From Spirochaetales bacterium (GTDB lineage: Bacteria; Spirochaetota; Spirochaetia; DSM-2461), in the NCBI GenBank assembly GCA_028533045.1, contig JAQQAP010000027.1:1-64000 (forward strand): DNA of 64,000 nucleotides, written 5' to 3'. Below are positions 26,302-34,889 of the stretch, piece after piece; positions within the stretch are counted from its first letter, which is position 1; each line of letters begins with the position of its first letter. The notes under the pieces were generated by a model. That model did not search any database. It was not told the origin of the DNA and saw nothing but the letters and a program-made list of their open reading frames with translations. The position numbers and the translations under genes were made by a program.

Positions 26302-27582
26302 TTAATATTCCGTTAGTCTGTCGCTGGAATTATACATTCGATCTGAATCTTCCGGATCACGGGTATTGCTGGAAACCACATTGCCCGTTGGGGTTCCGTC
26401 ATAACTTGATTGGTCATTACATTCCACAACCCACTGATCGCGATCGATACTATCTGTGGTGGTGACAGTACTTTCAACTCCGTCGGAACCAAGAGCAAGG
26501 TCCAGGGTTACATCGGTACTACTGGAATTGTAATATTCTTCATTGAAAGTTATCGAGTTGTTATGAATATCGTTGTAGTTACCCCAACCGGTCCATTTAT
26601 CATTGATCTCGAAGGCATTTTCAAAGTATTCGTTGTAGTTTTGATCACCCGTATTATAGGCGCATTCGGCATAATTTCCTTTAAAATCGATAAAGCTTAA
26701 TCCGCCGTTGATAATATCTATCATTCCCGATGCATCAAAGGTATTTCCGATAATATAGGCATAGGAGGAGCCCTCTTTCACATCAATATGCTCGGCTGTA
26801 ACTCCCGGGCCTAAGGTATTATTGAGAATCTGAACATAATCACAGGCCGGGTCATAGGAGCCGCCGTTAGCTGTCCATTTCGTGTTATCCGAACCAATGT
26901 AGATCGCTTCACCGTACTTCACATTATAAAGCCCCGTATTAGAGACAGTGGAATCCTTGATAATGTTATACTCGCTTTCGTCCCGCACATGGATACCGGC
27001 CTGTCCTACATCATAGACTTCTACACTGTCAATCGTGATATAGTCAGCCTGGTCCATGGAGATTCCCGTTCTACCGTTGGTAACCTTGATATCCTGGACG
27101 TAAACATAGCTAATGCCGCTTACATCTCCTCCGTCAATGGCAAGGACCGTATTGTTGTTGTAATCATCCCCGTCCAAAACGGGCATATTGGTAGAGTCTT
27201 CTCCCACAATCCAAATGGGACTGTTTTGGGATCCTCCCGCTTCAAGTTTGAAGGTGTCCGTATAGGTTCCGGCGGCGATAATGATTTTATCTCCGGCGGA
27301 GGCACTGCTTAAGGCGCTTGTCAGTTCCGAGGCGGTGTCACAGTAAACTTCGGTCCAGGTCACGCTGTCAAAGTCCAGGGTCATTTCGTCGCCGGTGGCA
27401 ACGTAGTTTTCCGCATAACCCGTACTGGTGTCAATTCCATCAATTACTTCGCCCGTACTATCATCATTCGAATTGTCTTCACTGTCGGAAGAACTGTTCC
27501 CGTCGTCACAGCCCATAAAAAGAAGTGACAAGCCAAGGATTACCGCAGCTGTTTTAAATAATTTGTTTTTTTCTAATTTCAT
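26302..27582 (-). CDS. Secreted parallel beta-helix lyase-like lipoprotein (copy 1)
   Basis: 426 residues from the ATG at 27582 (an upstream in-frame start lacks a signal; AGGGAG precedes this one). The lipobox LLFMGC gives Cys 25, then an acidic linker. From about residue 95 (AGDKIIIAAGTYTDTFKLE) the protein is a right-handed parallel beta-helix with ladder repeats such as GISYVYVQDIKVTNGRTGIS and GPGVTAEHIDVKEGSSYAYI. It resembles pectate-lyase-like folds, and beside a PL7 enzyme it is probably a polyuronate lyase, possibly PL6-like. I cannot place the catalytic residues with certainty. It is a close paralogue of the product of 28593-29846. Confidence 0.7.
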   Translation of the reverse strand: MKLEKNKLFKTAAVILGLSLLFMGCDDGNSSSDSEDNSNDDSTGEVIDGIDTSTGYAENYVATGDEMTLDFDSVTWTEVYCDTASELTSALSSASAGDKIIIAAGTYTDTFKLEAGGSQNSPIWIVGEDSTNMPVLDGDDYNNNTVLAIDGGDVSGISYVYVQDIKVTNGRTGISMDQADYITIDSVEVYDVGQAGIHVRDESEYNIIKDSTVSNTGLYNVKYGEAIYIGSDNTKWTANGGSYDPACDYVQILNNTLGPGVTAEHIDVKEGSSYAYIIGNTFDASGMIDIINGGLSFIDFKGNYAECAYNTGDQNYNEYFENAFEINDKWTGWGNYNDIHNNSITFNEEYYNSSSTDVTLDLALGSDGVESTVTTTDSIDRDQWVVECNDQSSYDGTPTGNVVSSNTRDPEDSDRMYNSSDRLTEY

Positions 27583-27598
27583 AAAATAAACTCCCTTG

Positions 27599-27627
27599 AA
27601 CCTCTTTCCGCCGTGCAGAAAGAGGTT
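27599..27627 (-). promoter_or_regulatory. Intercistronic hairpin between PL7 lyase and beta-helix lyase genes
   Basis: On the minus strand AACCTCTTTC pairs with GGAAAGAGGTT around an 8-base loop, between the PL7 stop (27637) and the next ATG (27582). There is no U-run, so it more likely protects or tunes the mRNA than ends it. Confidence 0.55.
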
Positions 27628-27636
27628 TTCTGTCAT

Positions 27637-28536
27637 TTAATTATTGCTATGAAAGGTCTTCACGTCAAATAAAACAACCTGGGAGTACTTCTCACCGTCT
27701 ACGTTGTAACCAAAGTAGTTACCGGTTTTGAAGTAGTTTCTATAGTTGTAGCCGTTTTTGGCGTAGTTATAGAGCTTTTTATAGCCCACATCTATGCCTT
27801 TGGCTTCACAGGTGAGTCCGTAGTAGAGGACTCCGTTTTCAACTTTAAGTTTGATGGTGAATACTTCATTGCCCACATTCCCAATCTGAATTTTTTCATG
27901 GGCGCTGCTGGTCCACTCTTTTTCATCGGGGTTTTCCGCGGGGGCCCGGTAGTATTCAATCAGCAAGTCACCGCCGGGCTGGTAGAGTACTTTAACGGTG
28001 GCCGGGTTTCCGGTACGTACGGTATTTTCCTTGGTATATTCATCGCTAATACCATGAATCTGGGCTACGTAGGTACCTTTGACTTTTTCCGGGAGGTATT
28101 CAACCTTAAGGGTGGATTCCATCTGGTGGAGTCCTTCGTCCATGCTCCAGTTATCGTTGGTGTCCTGGTTTCCCCGGTAGAATTCGCGCAGTTCGGTTCG
28201 GCAGTATTTACCGCTTTTTCTAAAGTCGTACTGGCCGGAGGTGGTATAACCGGTAAAGTGGGTGAACAGGGTATAGCTGCCGTCTTCGTTGGTCATGAAG
28301 TACTTTTTCTGTTCATCGGTGAAATTGTTGTTAACAATATCTTCTGTAAAGATAGAGGTGGCTTTTCCGTTGCCTTCCGCGTTTTCCAGAGGTACGGAAA
28401 CGTACCAGTTGTTCCAGTTGATGGGCCCCGGTGCCATGGCCGCTTCCAGGACCGCTTTATCTACTCCCGTAGTAGCGCAGCCCAGAAAGGCGGCAGACAC
28501 AAAGGCTCCCAACAATAGTTTTTTCATTAATCTCAT
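27637..28536 (-). CDS. PL7-family alginate lyase lipoprotein
   Basis: A 299-residue lipoprotein (AAFLGCATTG, Cys 20). The PL7 (alginate lyase 2) beta-jelly-roll is shown by its three known active-site strands: RTELREF (about residue 114), YVAQIHG with the catalytic His (about residue 160), and YFKTGNYFGYN with the catalytic Tyr (about residue 274). It should cleave alginate (or a similar polyuronate) by beta-elimination, outside the inner membrane. The QIH form suggests some preference for guluronate-containing links, an inference from the family. AGGAG precedes the ATG. It sits between two paralogous beta-helix genes on the same strand. Confidence 0.9.
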   Translation of the reverse strand: MRLMKKLLLGAFVSAAFLGCATTGVDKAVLEAAMAPGPINWNNWYVSVPLENAEGNGKATSIFTEDIVNNNFTDEQKKYFMTNEDGSYTLFTHFTGYTTSGQYDFRKSGKYCRTELREFYRGNQDTNDNWSMDEGLHQMESTLKVEYLPEKVKGTYVAQIHGISDEYTKENTVRTGNPATVKVLYQPGGDLLIEYYRAPAENPDEKEWTSSAHEKIQIGNVGNEVFTIKLKVENGVLYYGLTCEAKGIDVGYKKLYNYAKNGYNYRNYFKTGNYFGYNVDGEKYSQVVLFDVKTFHSNN

Positions 28537-28592
28537 CCAATTCTCCTTTGTCTTTTTTCTCTTCTGAATTTAAATCTTTGAATAGGGGAATC

Positions 28593-29846
28593 TTAGTATT
28601 CCTTTATTCTGCTGCTGGAATTATACATCCTTTTGGCGTTTTCCGGTATGCGAATATTTTGAGATACAATGGTTCCGTCCGGCTGTCCCTCAGCTTTGGA
28701 TTGGTCGTTACACTCTACTATCCACTGGTCACGGTCAATATCGTCCGTATGGCTTGAGAGTTTGCCGCTCACCATCAGGTCCATGGTGACATCAATTTTA
28801 TTGGGGTTGTAAAACTCATCGTTGAAAGTGATGACATTGTTGTGGATGTTGTTGTAATCTCCCCATTCGGGCCATTTATCATTTACTTCAAAGGCGTTTT
28901 CAAAGTACTCATTGCCATTTTGATCACCCCAGTTGTAGGCGCATTCGGCATAATTACCCTTAAAGTCGATAAAGCTCAGACCTCCGTTAAGGATGTCGGT
29001 CATTCCGGCGGCATCAAAGGTGTTTCCTATAATGTAGGCATAGGAGGAGCCCTCTTTTAAGTCGATGTGCTCGGCCGTAACGTTAGGCCCAATGGTGTTA
29101 TTCAGAATCTGAACATAGTCGCACTCCTTAAGATAGGAGCCGCCGTTTTCGGGCCACTTTTTATAGTCCGAACCTACGTATACACCTTCTCCGTATTTAA
29201 TGTTCTTATGGCCCGTATCGTGGACGAAGGAGTTTTTGATAATGGTGTAGCTGCTGCCGTCTCTCACATGAATGGCTTCCTGGCCAATATCGTAGACTTC
29301 CACATTGTTAATAAGAGAGTAGTTGGAGTTATCCAGAATGATTCCCTGGTTTCCTGTCTTAAAGGTGATGTTTTCTACGGCCACATAGTCTCCCGTTATA
29401 TAGAGGACGTAGTCGCTCATGTTGCTGCTTCCCTGGAGAACCACCTCTTTATTCGATTCGTTTACGACCCAGATGGGATTATCCTTGGTACCGCTGGCGC
29501 TAATGTAGAAGTAGGCCTTTGAGCTGCCGCACTGGCTATTACTGCCCGTGTAGCTTCCCGGTTTAATGACAATCTTATCTCCTGCCTTGGCATTTTTGAA
29601 GGCCGAATGGATCTCTTCGGTCGTTGTACAGCTTATGGTATTCAGTACACTGCCCGGAAGGTCCAGAGTCATTTCCGAACCGGTTGCTACGTAGCTTTCT
29701 GCATAACCGGTAGTCCGGTCGATTCCGCCGTTTGTGGCGATTTCTGCTGTTATAGATGAATCCTGCGAAGGATTTGCCGATGATTCCGTTGTGGTGCAGC
29801 CCATTAGGGCTATCATTGTTAATAGGGGAAATATTATTCGTTTCAT
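28593..29846 (-). CDS. Secreted parallel beta-helix lyase-like lipoprotein (copy 2)
   Basis: A 417-residue lipoprotein (MIALMGCTTT, Cys 17). The body is a right-handed parallel beta-helix very like its paralogue at 26302-27582: both share TGYAESYVATGSEMTLD-type N-termini, VTAEHIDLKEGSSYAYIIGN, GLSFIDFKGNYAECAYN and the C-terminal RMYNSSSRIKEY. It is first in the series lyase-PL7-lyase. Role: probably polyuronate depolymerisation with the PL7 enzyme. The upstream gap to the MATE gene is only 20 bases, so the promoter must lie in or before the exporter gene. Confidence 0.7.
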   Translation of the reverse strand: MKRIIFPLLTMIALMGCTTTESSANPSQDSSITAEIATNGGIDRTTGYAESYVATGSEMTLDLPGSVLNTISCTTTEEIHSAFKNAKAGDKIVIKPGSYTGSNSQCGSSKAYFYISASGTKDNPIWVVNESNKEVVLQGSSNMSDYVLYITGDYVAVENITFKTGNQGIILDNSNYSLINNVEVYDIGQEAIHVRDGSSYTIIKNSFVHDTGHKNIKYGEGVYVGSDYKKWPENGGSYLKECDYVQILNNTIGPNVTAEHIDLKEGSSYAYIIGNTFDAAGMTDILNGGLSFIDFKGNYAECAYNWGDQNGNEYFENAFEVNDKWPEWGDYNNIHNNVITFNDEFYNPNKIDVTMDLMVSGKLSSHTDDIDRDQWIVECNDQSKAEGQPDGTIVSQNIRIPENAKRMYNSSSRIKEY

Positions 29847-29866
29847 ATGCCTATCTTACTATATAT

Positions 29867-31225
29867 TTATATTTCGTTCACGTAGTTCCGCACAAAAATG
29901 AAGTATAAAACTACAGCAATAAGAGCCGTTATGACATTTGAGAAAAACATAGTATACCAAACTCCGTATTCCCCAAGGGAGGTAAAGACATAGGAGCAGA
30001 GAAGCAGGCCGGGTATACGGAGGCCCCAAAGGCGGATCACATTGATGCTCATACTCATTCTCGTTCTTTGGAAGCCGTTGAATATCCCCGAAAGAGAGGT
30101 GAAGAGGCCCCAGGGAATCAGGGTCCATCCTACAAGGCGAACGTAGTGGATCGTATGGGTGATGATGACCTGGTCTCCCTTGGCCAGAAAGGTTCCCAGG
30201 GGACGAATGATAAACTGGATGCACACCGCTCCGACAGTTCCCACGGAAAGGGTGAAAATAACTCCTCTTCGGATTGTCTCCTTAATCCGGCTTCCCGATT
30301 TTTGCCCCCAATTCTGGGCTATCAGGGGCACGAAGGCCTGGCTTATTCCCGTGGTTGGTGAAAAGAAGAGGGAGTTAACCTGATTCCCTATGGCAAAGGC
30401 CGCCACAACCTGGTAACCGTAGGAGACGATAAAGGTATTAATGAGAAGAAAGCCGAATTGTACGCTGGCCTGTGAAAAGGAGAGGGGAAGCCCGACTGTG
30501 AGAAGTTCTTTCCAGGTCTTGAAGTCAGTTTTGGAAGAGAAGAAGTTCCACTTCAAGTCAAAGCCATGCTTTTCCGTTTGGTAGCGGAAGTAGATATAAA
30601 GGGCCTGCCCCGCCTGGGTAATAAGTGTGGCATAGGCCAGGCCTTCTATTCCCTTATTAAAGACGAAGAGAAAGAGGGCGTTTAGAGCCGTATTACCCAG
30701 AACACCCATAAGAGCGATTTTGGTGGTGATGGCCATTTTCCCCTGAGCTTTGTAGTAAGCCATATAGAGTTGGACGAAAATGGCAAAGGGAATACTGTAG
30801 AAGCGGATTTGAGTGTAGACAGCCGATTCCCGGAGCATGTCCCCTTCGAGGCCCAGAATAGCCAGGATATTTTCGGAGATAAAGAGGCCCAGGATACAAA
30901 TCAGGGTTGTGATAGCAAGGGTCAGGGAGCGGAGCTGGGTGGCATAATGGGAGGCCTTTTTTTCGTTGTTTTCTCCCAGTAGTTTGGCAATGATGCTTAC
31001 TCCTCCGTTGGAAAGTCCCAACCCCAGGGCCTGGAAAATGATAAAAAGGGGAGCCACAAAGGCCACTGAGGCGACCTGGACACCGCCCAGGCGGGAGGCG
31101 AAGAGCATATCCACAAAGCTGTAGGAAGTTCTGAGAAGACCGGCGAGCATAACCGGAAGGGAAAGTCTCACCAAGAGCTTGTTGATAGGGTCGTTTAAAA
31201 GGTCCGGATTCATCTTTTCTTTCAT
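29867..31225 (-). CDS. MATE-family multidrug/organic cation exporter
   Basis: 452 residues from the ATG at 31225 (MKEKMNPDLL), the usual MATE length; a longer open frame to 31435 would run through the divergent AraC gene. The protein has 12 predicted helices in two related halves, with family blocks INKLLVRLSLPVMLAGLL, SLGGVQ-like loop SRLGGVQVASVAF and the second-half GFQRTRMSMSINVIRLWGLR. It exports cations or drugs by Na+ or H+ antiport. It lies between the lyase genes and the divergent AraC regulator, which may control it. Confidence 0.88.
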   Translation of the reverse strand: MKEKMNPDLLNDPINKLLVRLSLPVMLAGLLRTSYSFVDMLFASRLGGVQVASVAFVAPLFIIFQALGLGLSNGGVSIIAKLLGENNEKKASHYATQLRSLTLAITTLICILGLFISENILAILGLEGDMLRESAVYTQIRFYSIPFAIFVQLYMAYYKAQGKMAITTKIALMGVLGNTALNALFLFVFNKGIEGLAYATLITQAGQALYIYFRYQTEKHGFDLKWNFFSSKTDFKTWKELLTVGLPLSFSQASVQFGFLLINTFIVSYGYQVVAAFAIGNQVNSLFFSPTTGISQAFVPLIAQNWGQKSGSRIKETIRRGVIFTLSVGTVGAVCIQFIIRPLGTFLAKGDQVIITHTIHYVRLVGWTLIPWGLFTSLSGIFNGFQRTRMSMSINVIRLWGLRIPGLLLCSYVFTSLGEYGVWYTMFFSNVITALIAVVLYFIFVRNYVNEI

Positions 31226-31300
31226 AGTAGGTAATATAATGCTTTTTTTACCCCCGATAAATGGCCTAATAGTGGGAGAATATTGTAGAATAGTATTATA

Positions 31301-32329
31301 ATGGAAATAAAACGGAAAAGATCCATAGAACATTATCTCTCTGATCCCACCTTTTCCCGGTATTATTTTAGAAAACCTGTCTTCCGGTATTTTAATCCGG
31401 TCCTTGATGTGAGTTGGGAGAATCGGGATTATCATTTTTCCGTTGAGAGGCTTACTGTTCGCCGTTTTTCCGTGACCGAAGAGGAGACTTTCACCGATAA
31501 AAGGGTCTTTTACAACCGCTCCTACCGCTTGGTGTTATTTTTAAGTGGTTCTACCTATGCCTATGGGGAAAAGGAGACTATCCTCTGTAACGAGACGACC
31601 CTGTTTCTTATGGGACCGGGTCAGCAAATCAGTTTTATGCCCAAGGGCCCGTCGGAATACTCTATTCTGGAATTCTATTTTGATTTGATTGATGATGAAA
31701 ATAAGCCTCTGAATCTCCCCCTTGTTGATTATCTTTCTCTGTTGAGCGGGATGGAATTTGAGGCGGAGAAGGAGGTCTACGGGATTAGCAAAACCCAGAA
31801 TGAGGAGTTACACTTGCGTTTTAACGGGCTCTTCCCTCTTCTTCGGGCTATTGAATCTCCCGACGGGCTTATTGGGGATTCCCGTGAGAGACGGGCGGAG
31901 ATGGGGGCGCGCGGTTTTCAACTGAATCGGCAGATTCTGGACATTTTTTCCTACCTCATTGATCATGCCCTGCAAAGAAAGCACCCCGTGCGGGAAAAAA
32001 GTGACCGTTTGGAACGGGTCATTCAGGTTATGACAGAGAATTATGCCCGGCCCTATACTATTTCCGATCTGGCGGAAATAGCCTGTCTTTCCAAACACTA
32101 TTTTCAGAATCTCTTTAAGAAAAAGTATGCCATGACTCCGGGAGACTATTTGAACAGGATAAGGATACAGCAGGCTATGGTTCTACTGGAGAAAACCTCC
32201 CTTTCCTGTAAAGAGATTGCCCGGACTGTGGGCTATGCCGACGGGGCCTATTTTAGCAAGGTCTTTAAGAAGTATGCCGGAAGAGCCCCAGTGGAATACA
32301 GGACGTTTAGGGAAAACTTCCCTCTATAA
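31301..32329 (+). CDS. AraC-family transcriptional regulator
   Basis: A 342-residue regulator. The N-terminal ~200 residues contain a cupin-like sensory region (YRLVLFLSGSTYAYGEKE, LFLMGPGQQISFMPKGPSEY). The C-terminus is a double helix-turn-helix AraC domain (YTISDLAEIACLSKHYFQNL, then SLSCKEIARTVGYADGAYFS). It probably senses a sugar or sugar acid and activates the neighbouring exporter and lyase genes. No Shine-Dalgarno is visible, and a TATTAT/TATAAT-like run touches the ATG, so the message may have a very short or no leader; an in-frame TAG 12 bases upstream excludes an earlier start. Confidence 0.9.
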   Translation: MEIKRKRSIEHYLSDPTFSRYYFRKPVFRYFNPVLDVSWENRDYHFSVERLTVRRFSVTEEETFTDKRVFYNRSYRLVLFLSGSTYAYGEKETILCNETTLFLMGPGQQISFMPKGPSEYSILEFYFDLIDDENKPLNLPLVDYLSLLSGMEFEAEKEVYGISKTQNEELHLRFNGLFPLLRAIESPDGLIGDSRERRAEMGARGFQLNRQILDIFSYLIDHALQRKHPVREKSDRLERVIQVMTENYARPYTISDLAEIACLSKHYFQNLFKKKYAMTPGDYLNRIRIQQAMVLLEKTSLSCKEIARTVGYADGAYFSKVFKKYAGRAPVEYRTFRENFPL

Positions 32330-32348
32330 AGGGGCGAGGCGGATTAGA

Positions 32349-32381
32349 CCGGGGAGCCCTCGGCAGACAGAGGGCTCCCGG
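32349..32381. terminator. Hairpin between converging AraC and YhcH genes
   Basis: CCGGGGAGCCCTC pairs with GAGGGCTCCCGG around an 8-base loop. It lies 20 bases after the AraC stop and 13 before the YhcH stop. No T-run follows on either side, so terminator activity is likely from stem strength and position only. Confidence 0.6.
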
Positions 32382-32393
32382 TTAAGGGGGAAT

Positions 32394-32867
32394 TTATTTA
32401 AGCAGGTCCACGTTGATTTTGTAGAGAACCTTGGTAATTTCCGACTGGCCGTCCCGTTCGCAGCCCGGTCTGTGCAGGTCGGTGGGGAAGAAAATGCAGT
32501 AGTCCCCTTCATTCATATTAATAAAGGTTTCTCCCTTAAGGTCCTTATAGAAGATGACATCCTTTTCTTCCAGTTTGTCTTCCATTACGCTGTGGCTGCC
32601 GTCGGCCATAACGATACCCATTCTTTCCTTTCCTTTGAAGAGAAACTGGATGTCCAGGTATTTGGCGTGGGTTTCGGGCTTGGCGTCTTCCACCTGCTTG
32701 GTGGTCATGTGCTTAACATTGATAAACTGGTCGCTTCCTTCAACGGGGTAGTATTTACCATTCTCGTACTGACTAAAGTCGGTGCTCTTGAGAAACTCCA
32801 GAGCGTCCTTGAGTACCTGGGGGTAGAAGGCCGCAGCGAAATCGTGATTAATTGATGAGTAGATCAT
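32394..32867 (-). CDS. YhcH/YjgK/YiaL-family protein (DUF386 cupin)
   Basis: A 157-residue single-domain cupin. Family marks are the segment HAKYLDIQFLFKGKERMG, MNEGDYCIFFPTDLHRPGC with metal-binding His, and KVLYKINV at the end. Members include NanQ (sialic acid anomerase) and EbgC; others occur with uronate or amino-sugar catabolic genes. Here the setting (lyases, isomerase-like enzyme) suggests handling of sugar acids, perhaps ring-opening of an anomer. A perfect palindrome of LacI-operator type lies 21-39 bases upstream of the start. Confidence 0.88.
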   Translation of the reverse strand: MIYSSINHDFAAAFYPQVLKDALEFLKSTDFSQYENGKYYPVEGSDQFINVKHMTTKQVEDAKPETHAKYLDIQFLFKGKERMGIVMADGSHSVMEDKLEEKDVIFYKDLKGETFINMNEGDYCIFFPTDLHRPGCERDGQSEITKVLYKINVDLLK

Positions 32868-32887
32868 ATTTATCCTCTTTGACTATT

Positions 32888-32906
32888 TTTGAAACGTTGT
32901 TTCAAA
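32888..32906 (-). promoter_or_regulatory. LacI-type palindromic operator upstream of the YhcH gene
   Basis: TTTGAAACGTTGTTTCAAA, a perfect inverted repeat with 8-base arms and 3-base centre. The half-site TGAAAC and its position between 21 and 39 bases before the start suggest a repressor site of the LacI/GalR family. No LacI-family gene is in the window. Confidence 0.55.
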
Positions 32907-33078
32907 TATAACGGAATGGTTAAAAAGAATCTATCCCGCCAAGGTATTTGTCGTAGAATTCGGGGGGACTGCGGAGTGGTTTAAGTGCTATGCTTTTGGC
33001 CCGGGAAAATGATGTATTATTAAAGTTTAGCTTTACAATTCTTCTTCGGGAACTATATTTGAAGTAAGGAGAAGAAAA

Positions 33079-33546
33079 ATGAAAAGAATTTTTACTCTTG
33101 TTTTATTGGCTTCAACCCTGTTCCTCTGGGCCCAGGAAGGGGAGTACGGTACGGCTCCCGGTAAGGGGAAGATCCTGATCGCCTTTGAGAAAACCCGTTT
33201 TAAATCCGCCCTGGTAGAAGGTCTGGTTGAGAAACTGGAAGGAGAAGGGTATTACCTGAACGTGGTAAACCATCAGAAAGATGGATTGGAGGGAGTGAAT
33301 CCCGCCGATTATGACGGGGTTTTTATTACCAACAGTGGTGTGACCGCCAAGGTAAGGCCGGTGGTCTCCGAATGGCTCGCCGAAAAAGGGCAGCCCGCCC
33401 ATGTTCTGGTTCACACCACTCAACGGAATGACTGGACTCCCGCCGTGGAGGTGGACAGTATAACTTCCGCTTCTTTTAAAAAGCAGGATGACATAGACCG
33501 GCTGGTCGAAGAGTATGCCGCTTTGATCAAGGGACAGCTTCCTTGA
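33079..33546 (+). CDS. Exported flavodoxin-like protein
   Basis: A 155-residue protein with a Sec signal peptide (residues 1-18, LFLWAQ). The mature part has a flavodoxin-like alternating beta/alpha pattern: KGKILIAFEKTRFKSALVE, then ADYDGVFITNSGVTAKVR and HVLVHTTQ. The usual S/T-rich phosphate loop is replaced by EKTRFKSA, so FMN binding is not assured. The stop overlaps the TTG start of the next gene by 4 bases (TTGA), so it is translationally coupled to a membrane flavo-oxidoreductase and may be its periplasmic redox partner. RBS AAGGAGA precedes the ATG. Confidence 0.65.
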   Translation: MKRIFTLVLLASTLFLWAQEGEYGTAPGKGKILIAFEKTRFKSALVEGLVEKLEGEGYYLNVVNHQKDGLEGVNPADYDGVFITNSGVTAKVRPVVSEWLAEKGQPAHVLVHTTQRNDWTPAVEVDSITSASFKKQDDIDRLVEEYAALIKGQLP

Positions 33547-34814
33547 GGCGTTTTGCCCTCCTCGCCGGGGGAATTCTTTTTCCCCTGGTACCCCTTCTTT
33601 TCTACTTCTACGGGAATTTCTATGATCTGACCGAGCCCTATTCTCTCTCCATGATATTCGGGCTTATTTCCTATGTTTATTTCCATGAAGTACTCTTTAT
33701 TGCCGGCCGGATCTCCTTTCTGGACAGGATCTTTGGGCAGGACCGGGTAATGGTGTACCATCGGTATCTGGTGGCGGCAGCTCTCGTCACCGCCTTCCTT
33801 CACAGGCAGATCAAAATGAGCGTATTTAGTTATTCCAGTGGGCAAATCCTGCTGGGAAGCCTGGCTTTTCTTGTTTTTGGAACTCTCTCTCTGGCCTCCC
33901 TCTTTATGGTTATTCCCAGTAGGCTGGGATTCCTTAAGAAAATCAGTCCCGATTATAATCTGATTAAAGGGCTCCATAATCTTTTAGTCCTCGGACTATT
34001 CCTTATGTCTCTCCATGTCTTTTTTGCCTCCTCTACCTGGGAAACATCGTCCAGACTGATTCTTGCGATCCTCATTCCCCTTGTCTCTTTGGGAGCCTGG
34101 ATAAATCTTAAGTTTGTCCGTCCCCTAAAAGGCTGGCAGAGAGGTCTTGTGGTAGGGGAAAACCGTGGGTTAAATGATTCCATACGGCAAATAGGCTTTA
34201 AGGGAAATCTTCCCTCATTCCGGGCGGGGCAGTTCGGTTTTTTTCGCTTTGTTGACCCGTCCCTGTCCCGGGAAGAGCATCCCTTTAGCTTCTCCTCCGC
34301 TCCGGAAGAGGTGGGGGGCAGCATTACAGTCAAAGCTCTGGGCAATTATACCCGGTCCCTGGCTGATTTAAAGCCCGGTACTCCGGTCGTGCTGGACGGT
34401 CCCTACGGCCGGTTCACTTTGGAACCCGATTCGGACAAGCCCTTGATAATGATAGCCGGGGGAATCGGCATAACTCCTTTTTATTCCCAGTTGAAGAGCG
34501 GCGAGTTAAGGAATGATCGGGAAGTACTGCTCATTTGGGCTGTGAAAAGACGGGAAGATTTGGTTTACGATGAAGAATTAATCGGCCTTGCCCAAAAGAA
34601 GAATCTCACCTACCTCCCCCTCATCCGTCATGAAGAAGGGAAGGAAGTCCCTACAATTACGGCAGAATTCATCAAGAGTCATCTGAATCAGCCCCCCCTT
34701 AATTATACGGCTTATTTTTGCGGTTCCCCGGTCATGTTCAAATCCTTAAAAAGGGAATGGAAAAAATTGGGGATATTACCGAGGGACGTCCATTACGAGA
34801 AATTTTCTCTTTAA
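33543..34814 (+). CDS. Ferric-reductase-like membrane flavo-oxidoreductase
   Basis: A 423-residue protein starting at TTG (33543) by coupling to the preceding stop. The first ~200 residues hold about six helices with paired His residues (VYHRYLV, AFLHRQ, KGLHNLL, MSLHVFF) fit for haem, as in ferric reductases. The C-terminal ferredoxin-reductase module has the FAD motif HPFSFSSAPE, DGPYGRFTL, the NAD(P) motif MIAGGIGITPFYSQ and the end YFCGSPVMFKSLKREW. It should move electrons from NAD(P)H through FAD and haem across the membrane, perhaps to the coupled secreted flavodoxin-like protein or to metal ions. Confidence 0.85.
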   Translation: MRRFALLAGGILFPLVPLLFYFYGNFYDLTEPYSLSMIFGLISYVYFHEVLFIAGRISFLDRIFGQDRVMVYHRYLVAAALVTAFLHRQIKMSVFSYSSGQILLGSLAFLVFGTLSLASLFMVIPSRLGFLKKISPDYNLIKGLHNLLVLGLFLMSLHVFFASSTWETSSRLILAILIPLVSLGAWINLKFVRPLKGWQRGLVVGENRGLNDSIRQIGFKGNLPSFRAGQFGFFRFVDPSLSREEHPFSFSSAPEEVGGSITVKALGNYTRSLADLKPGTPVVLDGPYGRFTLEPDSDKPLIMIAGGIGITPFYSQLKSGELRNDREVLLIWAVKRREDLVYDEELIGLAQKKNLTYLPLIRHEEGKEVPTITAEFIKSHLNQPPLNYTAYFCGSPVMFKSLKREWKKLGILPRDVHYEKFSL

Positions 34815-34889
34815 TCATTATTATGGGAAAAGGGAAGCAATCTTCCCTATAATGTCTTAAAGTTAAAAATATCCCTAACGGAGTTCTCC

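Noticed and set aside
32960..33010. tRNA-Ser-like string GCGGAGTGGTTTAAGTGC
   Set aside because: Only the D-arm-like part matches. No anticodon arm, T-arm or acceptor pairing follows, so it is not a tRNA and is too short to claim as an attachment-site remnant.
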